In this document: positions 51,943-61,413 of the stretch, piece after piece
Position numbering within the stretch: position 1 is the stretch's first letter
How the letters are laid out: each line of letters starts with the position of its first letter
Source of the DNA: Pyropia yezoensis
Lineage: Eukaryota > Rhodophyta > Bangiophyceae > Bangiales > Bangiaceae
Length of the DNA stretch: 64,000 nt
NCBI GenBank assembly: GCA_009829735.1
Contig: CM020619.1
Location: 11,150,375-11,214,374 of the forward strand
Reading direction: 5' to 3'
Position numbers and translations under genes: made by a program
Notes under the pieces: model-generated
Told to the model about the DNA's origin: nothing
What the model saw: the letters and a program-made list of their open reading frames with translations, nothing else
Databases searched by the model: none

Positions 51943-52410
51943 TGTGGCAGTATTGACCCCCAGGTAGGGGGCAACACGTGCCATGCAAGGGGCGGCAGGC
52001 CACTAGCCTGATCCGTTCCTCCCCCTGCATTTGGGTCCATATTCCCTAAGTTCGGGATAGTTAGCTTAGTAGTAAATCCAACTTGGATTTGAGGGTTTTC
52101 TGCATTTATCGTCTTGAATTTTCGTGTGGCCCGGTGGGCAGGTGCTGGGGTGGGAGATTCTGAGTGGCGAGATTCTGAGTGGACCCTGGGGGGATAAGGG
52201 GAGGGACAGCGGGGCTTGGCCCTGCGTCCCCGTCCCGACCAAGAAACTGTTGGACCACACACCATCTTCTTGTTTGTCCGTGGGGGGATTGCCCCACAAC
52301 AGGGATAGAGTGTGTGCGACTTGCACTTCTTCCGGTTCCCCCGACACGGGAGGCAGCCCTCGCACACCGCCCCAACTTGGGTACTGTGTGTGCGAGTGGT
52401 TTTTGCCACA
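51943..52410 (+). repeat. 5' LTR
   Basis: 468 bp, TG...CA termini with a short inverted repeat TGTGGCA/TGCCACA. It matches the 3' LTR base for base as far as compared, and it should carry promoter and polyadenylation signals. Confidence 0.95.
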
Positions 52411-52412
52411 TT

Positions 52413-52430
52413 TGGTGGAGCAGCAGGGGA
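52413..52430 (+). promoter_or_regulatory. Primer-binding site (putative)
   Basis: TGGTGGAGCAGCAGGGGA starts 2 bases after the 5' LTR and begins with TGG, as expected for pairing to a tRNA 3' CCA end. The tRNA is not identified. Confidence 0.55.
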
Positions 52431-52529
52431 CAGAGGTAAACTTTACCTCCGGGTGCACCCGGGTGTAGGGGGCCCTCTGTCTCAGAGGAACGGTGGACTT
52501 GGACCGTGTCATACGGATCGTTAGCCAAC

Positions 52530-54476
52530 ATGGCTAGCTCGGACCCCCCGTCGTCCGGGGAGTACACGGGTGACGCACGTACTTCAGTGCCTTTGAATAC
52601 TGGTGAGACACAGGTGGGTTTACCTGGGGTCGCAGAGGGACTAGAGGTCCCTCAAGCCAGCAGGACTGGAAGTGCGGGCGGGCAACAGGCCACCCCGACT
52701 CAGTCGGGAGTTCACTCGGGTGACACTTCTGACGTGGGTGGGCCGAAGTCTGGCCACCGCGTGGTATACTCAACGGGAACGTCCCAAGGGGTGAGGACTG
52801 TCCCCGCGAGTTCCACTCGGGTTGGAGCCAACTTTGGCATGGAGCCATCGCCAACTAGGCTTTCGGAGGACGGCGGACCTCCGTTGGTCGGCGATGGGCT
52901 CGCGCCCATGCCCCCGGTTGAGACCCCTGAGGAACGTGGTTACCCCTCAGGTGGACTCCCGGAGGCGGACCGAGACTCAACTGGAGTCGTCAATCCACTC
53001 CTCGCGGAAACTGTCCGTCGGGAGGCGACCAATGTGTTGCGGCAGACTTTGCCGGACCTGGTGGTCACGATGACGAATACTATTCTGAATCAGATTGTGG
53101 CGAGTTTGCCAGATGGCCTTAATGTCCAGACCGGATTGGGGCCTTCGAGCCCGCAGGCGCAGGGGGTGCCCCCCCTGACACCTATCTCGGGTCGCCCTGA
53201 ACAGGGGGCGACCCCTGTGACTCCCAACGAGGGAGCCACACCATACTCGGTGGGGCGTACGCCCTTCATGGGGGAGTTCCCCCCGACAACACCGGCGGCT
53301 ACACCAAGCGCGCCGCGCCGGACTACAGGCACTGTGGGTGAACTTACCCCAGTGCCACAGCGGCTGTTCCCTCAACGTGAGGTGCCGCCCAAGATCCAGG
53401 TAGCCAACCCGGTCTACCAGAGGATCTTTGACTGTGAGACCTACGCCCTCCACAACAAGTCGGTGGCGTATGGTCCTGACCAGGCCCGAGCCATGGGCCG
53501 TGCCAAGAAGAATGCACTTCACTCTTTTGGGCACAAAGCGGAGTGGGATGGAACTCCCCCCCTCCGTGTCTTTGAGTTCCTACGTCGTTTCACAAAAGCC
53601 TGTGACGACAATGCCATAAGTGAAGGCATGGCTTTTTACATGCTACAGGAGTTTACGAAGGGAGACCTGCGGACAGAACTTATGTCCGTCATGCCCAGCT
53701 CCTCAAGTGGAGGCGCTGGGGAGGTGACGTCCTATTTGGAGCTCGTCAACTGGTTGTTGAGGGCCATGGTTGATGAAGCGGCGTTGGCTTCTCAAGTCGA
53801 GGAGTTTACGCAAGCCCATCAGGAAGAGGCGGAGGACGAGTTGTCCTTTGCGGAGCGAGTCCGTAAGCTCAACAATCTTTGTGGGTTTCTTCATCCACAA
53901 GCTGTGGTGAAGAGTCGGTTTGTGGAAGGACTCCACTGGTCAGTCCGGATGGAGACCCGGGAGCATAACACTGCCCGGGCGACCCTGGCCGAGTTGGCTA
54001 GGTTCGCCTACCGCAGAGGCGAGGCCTACCGCAAGTTGCGGGAGGAACAACGCCAGGAGCGTCAGGCCGAGTTGGCCAAGGAACGGGAAGAGGCGCGCCA
54101 GGCCAGAGAGTTGCGAGAGGCACGCCGAATCCGCAAGGAGAGGGTGGTAGCTGCCGTGGGAACTTCCCAAGGTACCTCGTCGTCTTCCCCAGTTGGGAAG
54201 ACCCCTCCGGGAACTGATCATCGGTGTTGGAACTGCAACTCCGATGGTCACTGGGCATATGATTGCCCCAAGTTGAGTAAACGCATCCAACAGCTTGTTA
54301 GGAATGCGAGTAAGAAGTCGGCTACGAACGAAGTGCGTTCACGCCGCGAGGGTGGGTCTCGACCAGTGGTGGCGGTCGCCACACCCTCGACGGAGGGGGC
54401 GGACACGTCGTCCTCGGACTCGTCGTCGTCTCCTTCGCCCTCAGATTCGGACGCCAAGTCGGCGGGAAACGAATGA
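52530..54476 (+). CDS. gag: Gag protein of the Ty3/gypsy element
   Basis: 648 aa from the first in-frame ATG at 52530. The N-terminal 290 residues are Pro/Gly/Thr-rich and variable. The capsid-like helical region (~300-480) includes TPPLRVFEFLRRFTKACDDN, then LQEFTKGDLRTELMSV, VNWLLRAMVDEAAL and EDELSFAERVRKLNNLCGF. A highly charged Arg/Glu helix (~490-540) precedes a single CCHC zinc knuckle, CWNCNSDGHWAYDC (566-579), which binds RNA. The tail is Ser/Asp-rich. It forms the virus-like particle and packages element RNA. The stop overlaps the pol start codon in an ATGA arrangement. Confidence 0.92.
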   Translation: MASSDPPSSGEYTGDARTSVPLNTGETQVGLPGVAEGLEVPQASRTGSAGGQQATPTQSGVHSGDTSDVGGPKSGHRVVYSTGTSQGVRTVPASSTRVGANFGMEPSPTRLSEDGGPPLVGDGLAPMPPVETPEERGYPSGGLPEADRDSTGVVNPLLAETVRREATNVLRQTLPDLVVTMTNTILNQIVASLPDGLNVQTGLGPSSPQAQGVPPLTPISGRPEQGATPVTPNEGATPYSVGRTPFMGEFPPTTPAATPSAPRRTTGTVGELTPVPQRLFPQREVPPKIQVANPVYQRIFDCETYALHNKSVAYGPDQARAMGRAKKNALHSFGHKAEWDGTPPLRVFEFLRRFTKACDDNAISEGMAFYMLQEFTKGDLRTELMSVMPSSSSGGAGEVTSYLELVNWLLRAMVDEAALASQVEEFTQAHQEEAEDELSFAERVRKLNNLCGFLHPQAVVKSRFVEGLHWSVRMETREHNTARATLAELARFAYRRGEAYRKLREEQRQERQAELAKEREEARQARELREARRIRKERVVAAVGTSQGTSSSSPVGKTPPGTDHRCWNCNSDGHWAYDCPKLSKRIQQLVRNASKKSATNEVRSRREGGSRPVVAVATPSTEGADTSSSDSSSSPSPSDSDAKSAGNE

Positions 54477-57400
54477 CCGTTGGAGCTGGTCGTCCGAAGC
54501 TCACAACGGCAGCCTCGGCCAAGTGGGCCAAGAGGACGAACCAACCGTGTCGGATACTGCGGCGACCTAAGGGAGTCCGCCCACCTCGGGTGGGACTTCC
54601 CAAGAACGTAAACCCACGTCGGGTCATCGCGGTGCTGACGGGTGAGAACTTCCAGGTGGCTGGACGGGTGCAACTTGCTCCCGGCCGCGCCTGTTGTGTC
54701 CGTATCGTACTTGATACCGGGTCAGGAGCCTCCTTGATACGCAAGTCGCTATTACCAAAGGGGATGAGGCTCCAACGCTGGAAGTCTAAAGCTGACCATC
54801 TGATCGATATCAATGGTGGGGTACTTCCCATCGTTGGTGCCGTGACCCTACCAACTCGGTTGGGGACCCATGAGGTCGACGTGACCTATGGTGTAGTTGA
54901 GAATATATCGGTACCCCTGCTTCTGGGTACCCCTTATGTCGTAACACAAGTGCCTTTGATTTGTGGCCCTGAGTACTGGGTCAAGTTGATGAATGGGGAG
55001 ACTATCCCCATCCTTGGTAAGGGAAAGTCTGTGGCTCCTGTGACAGTTTCACAGTCGAAGCCTGTTTGTTCTGTGAGGGAAGGGTTTACTGCTACTCTGC
55101 GTTTAGCCCGTAAAGTCATGTTGCCCCCCAACTCGGTGGCGCACGTGGATGTTGTAACTGATTATGCGGGGAACGGGTTGGTGCACCCTAACCCCCGTCT
55201 TGCTCGCAAGCACCAAGTGCATGTTGCCCTTGGCACGATGGACTCCAAAGCCGGAGTCCCGTGGAGGATCCAGGTGATGAACCTGAGCTCGTCGCCCAAG
55301 TTCTTCAGGTCGGGGGCCAAGTTCGGCTATATCGACCAATACGAGGGACCGGTAGTAGCGGTCACCCTCAGCGCGGGCGCAAGTAGCGACCCGAAGTCCG
55401 GAAAGGAGAAGCATCAAGCCAAGTCGGCCGCCTCTCCTCGGCCCCAGGTAAACATGGAGGGTGTTCCACCCAGGTTGAGGGTTCAAGTTGAACGCCTCTT
55501 GGACCAATATCACAAGTTGTGGGATGGTCAATTGGGACTCATGAGAGCTACCCAACACCGGATCGAGTTGAAACCCGGTGCGCCCCCTATACGCCAACAA
55601 CCGTATAGGGGGGGACCCCGTTCAAGGGCCCTCGTTAAGGAGCAAGTTGCTCGCATGGAGGCCCTCGATGTGATCGAGGCCAGCAACGCCGAGTGGGCGA
55701 GTCCGGTGGTGATCGTCCCCAAAGTTGATGGGACCCCCCGGTTCTGTATCGACTACCGTAAGCTCAACGAGAGCACGGTGAAGGATAGTTATCCCCTACC
55801 TCGGATGGATGACTGTCTGGACTCTCTGGGGGAGGCAAACGTGTTCTCTACCCTGGACTGTAACGCGGGGTACTGGCAAATTCCCATTGCCCCGGAGGAC
55901 AGGCATAAAACTACCTTTACCTGTCACTGTGGTACCTACCAGTGCAAGCGTCTACCGTTTGGCCTGTGTAACGCGCCGGCAACTTTCCAGCGCGCTATGG
56001 ACATGATTCTGGCCGGAGTACGGTGGCAGATCTGTCTCGTGTACCTAGACGATATCATTGTGTTCTCCCGAAGTCCGGAGGAACACATTGGCCATCTTGG
56101 CCAGGTGTTCAAGCTACTTGCTGACGCCGGAGTGTCACTGAAGGCGAGTAAGTGCCACCTCTTCACTCAAGAGGTGGAGTACTTGGGACATGTTGTCCGT
56201 CCGGGGCGTCTCAGTGTCAACGAGAAAAACTTGAGGGCCATCCGCAAGGCTCAGTACCCCCGGACCCAGACCCAGATGAGGAGCTTCCTCGGGATGTGTA
56301 ACGTGTACCGACGTTTCACTAAGGGCTTCGCCAAAGTGGCGAAGCCGTTGAATGAGTTAGTGAGCTCAACGCTACCGAAGAACCTGCCTCCCCCAAGTCG
56401 GGTGGAGCAGGAATCCTTTGAGACTCTTCGGGACCTTCTGCTGAAGCCCCCTATCCTGGCTATTCCCAGGTTGGGAGGCCACTACATCCTGGATGTGGAC
56501 GCTAGCTACGACCAACTTGGTTGTGTGTTGCTTCAGCAACAGCCGGACAAGGAGTACTTGCCGGTGGGATACTTCAGCAAGGGGCTAAACTCGGCCGAGA
56601 AGAACTACGGAGTCACCGAGTTGGAAGGACTCGCAGTGGTATGGGCGGTGACGTCACTTCGTCACTACCTAGAGGGTGAGAAGTTCCTCATCCGCTGTGA
56701 CCACCGCGCGTTGCAGTTCATCTTCAAGACGGACTGTACGAACACTCGTCTCAACCGGTGGAGGGTGCGACTTGCACCCTTCAACTTTGATATTGAGTAC
56801 CGACCTGGCAGGCAACATGCCCTTGCCGACGGCCTCTCTCGGGTACCTACCGAGGGACTGGACACCACCCCAGTCGATGAGGACATCCCCATCGTGGGGG
56901 TAGTCACGCGCTCGGGTCAGGCGTTGAATCCCGAGGCGCCAGGGAACAAGAAGTACTTGCCCCTGTCCCTGGACGAAGTAGTGAAGGCCCAGGCCGAGGA
57001 TCCCTTCTGCAAGTCGCAGAGGGATACCCTGGATACAGTGGCGGAGACGCGGTTCTTCCTGGGAGACGATGGCCTCCTCATGAGGAGGGGGGTATTCCAG
57101 GGGACCGAACAACTTGTCGTCCCCGCATCCCTCAAGGACAGTATCCTTGAGAGGGAGCATAACGCTCCCACGGGTGGACACCTGGGGTCTAGTAAACTAT
57201 ACCAGACCCTGAGGACCAGGTACTACTGGCCGTCCATGGTGGTGGACATCTACAGTTGGGTGGCTGCCTGCACAAGTTGTGCACAGAACCGTCTGATGGA
57301 ACGGCGGCCTACTACGGCCATGCTATTGTTCCCGGCCAAGGAGCCCTTCGCCGCGTTGGCGATGGACATCCTTGGGCCACTGCCAGTGACCGAGGAGGGC

Positions 57401-58456
57401 AACCAGTACCTCCTGGTCATCTGTGACCGCTTCACGAAACTTACGCGAGCGATCCCACTGGCAGAGATCACGGCCATGTCGGTCGTGTCAGCCTTCCTAG
57501 ATCACTGGGTTGCCGCGTATGGCATTCCGGATAGTACACTATCGGACAATGGACCGCAATTTGCGTCTGTACTGTTTCAAGGAGTGCTGGATATGTTGGG
57601 GGTTAAGGCAAACTATGCCACCCCCTACCACCCACAAACTAATGGGCAGGTGGAGCGCTTCAACAAAACTATTGTTAGGCAGCTGCGCCATTATGTGAGT
57701 GAGCACGTGAAGACGTGGGACCAATACATTTCTATTCTGACCACTGCCTACAATTCGCAGGTTCACTCATCTACCGGGGAAGTACCCCTCGCTTTTGTGA
57801 CCCCCCGTCGCGTGCGGTCTATTGCCGTGCGGCGGCCGCTCCCAACTAGGGAGGATGGTGGCAGTACGCCCACTCCTACTGAGAGTAAGGCGGAGTTCGC
57901 TGCTAGGCTTGAAAACCTCATCCCTAAAGTCAGGGCTGAGATGGACAAAGCACAAAAGCGCTACAAGCGTACCTTTGACAAAAAGGTGCGCAACGCCAAG
58001 CATGTCCCCGAGCAGGGTGACTGGGTATTGGTCCACTCACACACCCCAACTGGGGGTAAGTTGGTGTTCCAGACGAAGGGGCCGTACCAGGTCCTTCGTA
58101 CTGATGGGCGGCGCTTCACCATCGAAAGTGACGATGGGGTCCGCACAGTGAACGGACAGGACGTGGTCAAAGTTGCACCACCGCCTGCAGGCGACCCAGC
58201 TTGGGCGCGTGCTTTGAAAACGTGGCGCCTGCCCTCGCTGCCTGCAGCCAAACAGGGCCCGCAGGAGTACGTGTTCGACAAGTTCATCGACCACGGCTGG
58301 GATGAGGATACTGACCGCCTCATGTTGAGGGTGCGTTGGTTTGGCTACAAAGCCAAGGATGATACGTGGGAGTATGTGGAGGACCTTCCTGCTGAGAAGG
58401 TCCGGGCGTACTGTGCCCGGAACGAGATAGACCCTAACAGCCCTCCCTCAACGTGA
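54473..58456 (+). CDS. pol: Pol polyprotein: protease, reverse transcriptase, RNase H, integrase, chromodomain
   Basis: 1327 aa from an ATG at 54473, in the -1 frame relative to gag with a 4-base overlap. An aspartic protease has DTGSGAS at 81-87. The reverse transcriptase (~385-560) shows FCIDYRKLNESTVKDSYPLP and the catalytic YLDD at 524-527. RNase H follows (~670-785) with LDVDAS and TELEGLAVVWAV. The integrase has an HHCC zinc region (GGHLGSSKLY and CTSCAQNR) and the D-D-35-E triad at Asp965, Asp1025 and Glu1061 (MDILGP, SDNGPQF, NGQVERF). The C-terminal ~60 residues (DKFIDHGWDE, RVRWFGYKAKDDTWE) form a chromo-like domain that in chromoviruses steers integration to marked chromatin. Domain order is PR-RT-RH-IN, typical of Ty3/gypsy. 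No stop or frameshift is seen, so the element looks competent. Confidence 0.96.
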   Translation: MTVGAGRPKLTTAASAKWAKRTNQPCRILRRPKGVRPPRVGLPKNVNPRRVIAVLTGENFQVAGRVQLAPGRACCVRIVLDTGSGASLIRKSLLPKGMRLQRWKSKADHLIDINGGVLPIVGAVTLPTRLGTHEVDVTYGVVENISVPLLLGTPYVVTQVPLICGPEYWVKLMNGETIPILGKGKSVAPVTVSQSKPVCSVREGFTATLRLARKVMLPPNSVAHVDVVTDYAGNGLVHPNPRLARKHQVHVALGTMDSKAGVPWRIQVMNLSSSPKFFRSGAKFGYIDQYEGPVVAVTLSAGASSDPKSGKEKHQAKSAASPRPQVNMEGVPPRLRVQVERLLDQYHKLWDGQLGLMRATQHRIELKPGAPPIRQQPYRGGPRSRALVKEQVARMEALDVIEASNAEWASPVVIVPKVDGTPRFCIDYRKLNESTVKDSYPLPRMDDCLDSLGEANVFSTLDCNAGYWQIPIAPEDRHKTTFTCHCGTYQCKRLPFGLCNAPATFQRAMDMILAGVRWQICLVYLDDIIVFSRSPEEHIGHLGQVFKLLADAGVSLKASKCHLFTQEVEYLGHVVRPGRLSVNEKNLRAIRKAQYPRTQTQMRSFLGMCNVYRRFTKGFAKVAKPLNELVSSTLPKNLPPPSRVEQESFETLRDLLLKPPILAIPRLGGHYILDVDASYDQLGCVLLQQQPDKEYLPVGYFSKGLNSAEKNYGVTELEGLAVVWAVTSLRHYLEGEKFLIRCDHRALQFIFKTDCTNTRLNRWRVRLAPFNFDIEYRPGRQHALADGLSRVPTEGLDTTPVDEDIPIVGVVTRSGQALNPEAPGNKKYLPLSLDEVVKAQAEDPFCKSQRDTLDTVAETRFFLGDDGLLMRRGVFQGTEQLVVPASLKDSILEREHNAPTGGHLGSSKLYQTLRTRYYWPSMVVDIYSWVAACTSCAQNRLMERRPTTAMLLFPAKEPFAALAMDILGPLPVTEEGNQYLLVICDRFTKLTRAIPLAEITAMSVVSAFLDHWVAAYGIPDSTLSDNGPQFASVLFQGVLDMLGVKANYATPYHPQTNGQVERFNKTIVRQLRHYVSEHVKTWDQYISILTTAYNSQVHSSTGEVPLAFVTPRRVRSIAVRRPLPTREDGGSTPTPTESKAEFAARLENLIPKVRAEMDKAQKRYKRTFDKKVRNAKHVPEQGDWVLVHSHTPTGGKLVFQTKGPYQVLRTDGRRFTIESDDGVRTVNGQDVVKVAPPPAGDPAWARALKTWRLPSLPAAKQGPQEYVFDKFIDHGWDEDTDRLMLRVRWFGYKAKDDTWEYVEDLPAEKVRAYCARNEIDPNSPPST

Positions 58457-58567
58457 GGGAAGGCCGAGCAACAGTGCCAAGAGAGTGCTTCAAGTCGAAG
58501 TGGTACGCAGAGTGGCTTTAAACTACAGCCCTAACCCTCACACTCTCACAACAAAGGCAGCTGCCAA
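58457..58567. other. Spacer between convergent pol and antisense ORF
   Basis: 111 bp between the pol stop and the stop of the antisense ORF. No structure was noticed. Confidence 0.6.
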
Positions 58568-60511
58568 CTAGGCACGCATGCTAGACTCTCCCACTCCACG
58601 GCCCTCGCCCTCACGTGGAGGCGAGCGGCGAGACCCACGCCGATAACGGTCTCCACTCGTTGGAAGGGGCGGCGGCTCCAAGTCGGAACCGTCGCGCCCC
58701 TCACGGTCGCGCAAGTGGCGCCGACCGTGGCTACTCTTCTGCCTGGTCTTGCGCGCAAGTTTGCGACGCAGACGCTGGACAGACTCCGTCTCCGATGGGG
58801 TAGAGGACTCCGAGACGGAGTAAGACAACTCGTCTTCCGACACGGAGGGAGAGCGCCGCGAGTGACGGCGACGACGGCGAGGAGGCGAGTATGCCCGGCT
58901 CGCACGACGCTTGCCACGCCCAAGTGGGGTTGGCTGGGGCATAATAGCCCCAATGCGAGCCAACTCGGCCGTCATAAACTCCGCCACCGACTCGCAACTC
59001 GCGGTCGCCACTGCAGTACGAACGCGCTCCTCAAGTTGAGGAGTCTCGGAACTTTGGAGGGTTGCGGTCGACGCGGCCAACCAGGAAATGGTGCGCACCA
59101 ACGTGGTGATCATCATCTCTGAGGTTAGAGGCGTGGGCGGTAACACCAACTTGGGGTATACCGTCAGGAGGGTGGCCCCCAAGTTGGGAGACACCGGTGT
59201 GGATGACTCCACGGCCACGCTGATCGGGATGTTCCCGTGAGGCTGGAAAGGAACAGGAGGAAGCGGAGGGGCACGCCGAGGTGGCGGTACCCGGGTGTAA
59301 CTGCGACCCCGACTTGGGGCCCCCGCAGTAGGTTGAGTCATATGGTCATCATATGAGGGCACAGCCATAACTATGGGCTTGTCCGGGGGTGGCGCAGTGT
59401 GACGATCCACCCCCGGGGCATACGGGTAGTCCCCGATGCCCAACCCCTCTCGTAGGACCACACGGCCGTCGTGAAGTTCACGAGCGACCCACACGAACTG
59501 GCGAAGTGCGCCATCGTCCTTGGGCCCCCGAGTGGGGCGGCGCAACTTGTGCTCAATGCTCTCCCACTCGATAAACTTGTGGAGGCGGAGCATCTCCTCA
59601 AGTAGAGTGAGTTGTCCTGACGAGCACCCCTCAGCAACTAGCTGAGGGGTGAGCTGTTCCAAACCCTGGATGAGCCGGAGGGGGAGATGCCAGAGCATCC
59701 CCCGCCGCTGAACACATGACACCCAGGTCGACATGACCTCGAGGAGCCACTGGGTGGCCAACATGGCCCACACCAGATGATCAGGGCCAGCCGTCAACAT
59801 GACGGAGCCGAAGTGGTCAAGCAACCGTGGCAACAATGCCGGGAACCCGTAGGGGACCTCAACTTGAGGCCACCACTCGGGCTTCTTCGGGTAGTATTGC
59901 TCCTTACTGGCAGCAGACTGCTGAGGAAACTCAAGTTGAGCCGAGGTCACCAAGTAGGGACCTCGCCGGAAGTCCTTCTCCATCCGCACATCAAAGTGAT
60001 GAGTGTGCGGATCGGCCTCGTGAAGGTACGGGGGGCGAGTTGCCACCGCGTCCCAAGTGAAGGTCGGCAAGTCGCCGGGACCCGGGATAGTTCCCCCGCG
60101 GTCCACCATGGCCTTGGCCCGCTGCACGTCCTCGACCTCCTCGTCGTCCAGGAAGGCAAACTGGTCCGTCCTGAAGCCGGCAGGGAACCCGACCCTACGG
60201 GGATACTTCTCCCGTAGGCGGTCCCATACCCGACCCATCGCTGCGCCGAGTCGGCCACAGCGAAGAACAGTCAACCCCTCCTCATACAGAGGCCAAGCGG
60301 GGTAAAACCACCGCCCCAAGGCCTCACGCGGGACAACTTGTCCCGCCTCCGGGGGAGATCCTGCCGTCAACCCAAAGCCGGGTGACGCGGGAGTCCCACC
60401 CCCCGGAGCGATCGCGGAGCCCCCGCCGGAAGTCCCGGCAGGCGCTGCACCGTAGGAGGTGTCCTCCATACGCTCATCGAGAGAGTCCGTCTCCACTCCC
60501 GGAGTCGCCAT
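58568..60511 (-). CDS. Antisense ORF inside the retrotransposon, unknown protein
   Basis: 647 aa from an ATG at 60511, convergent with pol and wholly between pol and the 3' LTR. The N-terminus is Gly/Ser/Pro-rich. Residues ~90-370 have ordinary globular composition rich in Trp, Leu and aromatics (REALGRWFYPAWPLYEEGLT, WDRLREKYPRRVGF, YGFPALLPRLLDHFGS, LVWAMLATQWLLEVM). A Pro-rich linker follows, then a helix (LAASTATLQSSETPQLEERV). The C-terminal ~120 residues are Arg/Ser-rich with a likely nuclear signal (RRRRRHSRRSPS). No signal peptide, membrane segment or envelope feature is seen, and no family is recognised. Antisense ORFs at this position are known in some plant Ty3/gypsy lineages, but I see no specific similarity. 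A 647-codon frame surviving in an intact young element argues for selection. Expression would need a promoter near the 3' LTR. Confidence 0.65.
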   Translation of the reverse strand: MATPGVETDSLDERMEDTSYGAAPAGTSGGGSAIAPGGGTPASPGFGLTAGSPPEAGQVVPREALGRWFYPAWPLYEEGLTVLRCGRLGAAMGRVWDRLREKYPRRVGFPAGFRTDQFAFLDDEEVEDVQRAKAMVDRGGTIPGPGDLPTFTWDAVATRPPYLHEADPHTHHFDVRMEKDFRRGPYLVTSAQLEFPQQSAASKEQYYPKKPEWWPQVEVPYGFPALLPRLLDHFGSVMLTAGPDHLVWAMLATQWLLEVMSTWVSCVQRRGMLWHLPLRLIQGLEQLTPQLVAEGCSSGQLTLLEEMLRLHKFIEWESIEHKLRRPTRGPKDDGALRQFVWVARELHDGRVVLREGLGIGDYPYAPGVDRHTAPPPDKPIVMAVPSYDDHMTQPTAGAPSRGRSYTRVPPPRRAPPLPPVPFQPHGNIPISVAVESSTPVSPNLGATLLTVYPKLVLPPTPLTSEMMITTLVRTISWLAASTATLQSSETPQLEERVRTAVATASCESVAEFMTAELARIGAIMPQPTPLGRGKRRASRAYSPPRRRRRHSRRSPSVSEDELSYSVSESSTPSETESVQRLRRKLARKTRQKSSHGRRHLRDREGRDGSDLEPPPLPTSGDRYRRGSRRSPPREGEGRGVGESSMRA

Positions 60512-60839
60512 GGCTCTCCCCAAGTTGGGGAGAGACGTCCTGGCTATCGCGGCACGAGACCCGCCTCGAGTTGAGGGGGACTCGGATCGTGGGTAAACGG
60601 GTGGCCTCCCCAGCGTGGGGTGGCCCCGTGTAAGGTGAAGGAGAAGTGGTGGTGGTGGTGAGGTGTGAACCGAGGAGAGCAAGCTGCCAAGTGGGCAAGC
60701 TTGAGGAGAGGGGCGGCCAACGTGACCGCCTCCACATCCGCGTTACGTACTCAAGGGGGGACAGCAAGTCGCGTCCCCCCCAACGCCGAGACGTGCGTTT
60801 ACGCACCCCCTCACAGGGCCGACCGGGTCGGTCGGAACT
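60512..60839. other. Retrotransposon region between antisense ORF start and polypurine tract
   Basis: The likely promoter and leader region for the antisense ORF. Its last 110 bp are conserved in the antisense copy at 23458-23580. Confidence 0.5.
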
Positions 60840-60852
60840 GAGGAGAGGGGAG
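60840..60852 (+). promoter_or_regulatory. Polypurine tract
   Basis: GAGGAGAGGGGAG abuts the 3' LTR start and is conserved in the 23.4-kb copy. It primes plus-strand DNA synthesis. Confidence 0.8.
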
Positions 60853-61320
60853 TGTGGCAGTATTGACCCCCAGGTAGGGGGCAACACGTGCCATGCAAGG
60901 GGCGGCAGGCCACTAGCCTGATCCGTTCCTCCCCCTGCATTTGGGTCCATATTCCCTAAGTTCGGGATAGTTAGCTTAGTAGTAAATCCAACTTGGATTT
61001 GAGGGTTTTCTGCATTTATCGTCTTGAATTTTCGTGTGGCCCGGTGGGCAGGTGCTGGGGTGGGAGATTCTGAGTGGCGAGATTCTGAGTGGACCCTGGG
61101 GGGATAAGGGGAGGGACAGCGGGGCTTGGCCCTGCGTCCCCGTCCCGACCAAGAAACTGTTGGACCACACACCATCTTCTTGTTTGTCCGTGGGGGGATT
61201 GCCCCACAACAGGGATAGAGTGTGTGCGACTTGCACTTCTTCCGGTTCCCCCGACACGGGAGGCAGCCCTCGCACACCGCCCCAACTTGGGTACTGTGTG
61301 TGCGAGTGGTTTTTGCCACA
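60853..61320 (+). repeat. 3' LTR
   Basis: 468 bp with the same termini and sequence as the 5' LTR. Confidence 0.95.
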
Positions 61321-61413
61321 CTTGTAAGCGGGTCAGAGCCCGCCCTGTCGTGATTCGCCATGATTCAGCAATAATGCCTCCGAGTCGCCGCCCGCCTGCG
61401 GCGGGGGTACTGT

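Larger units (their letters stand above)
51943..61320 (+). mobile_element. Full-length Ty3/gypsy (chromovirus-type) LTR retrotransposon with antisense ORF
   Basis: 9378 bp with two 468-bp LTRs that look identical on reading, gag and pol in overlapping frames, and an extra antisense ORF before the 3' LTR. A C-terminal chromo-like domain in pol places it with chromoviruses. Flanks are CGGGT before and CTTGT after, which do not match as a 5-bp target duplication. Base composition is clearly less GC-rich than the host genes. Identical LTRs and intact frames indicate a very recent insertion. Confidence 0.95.
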
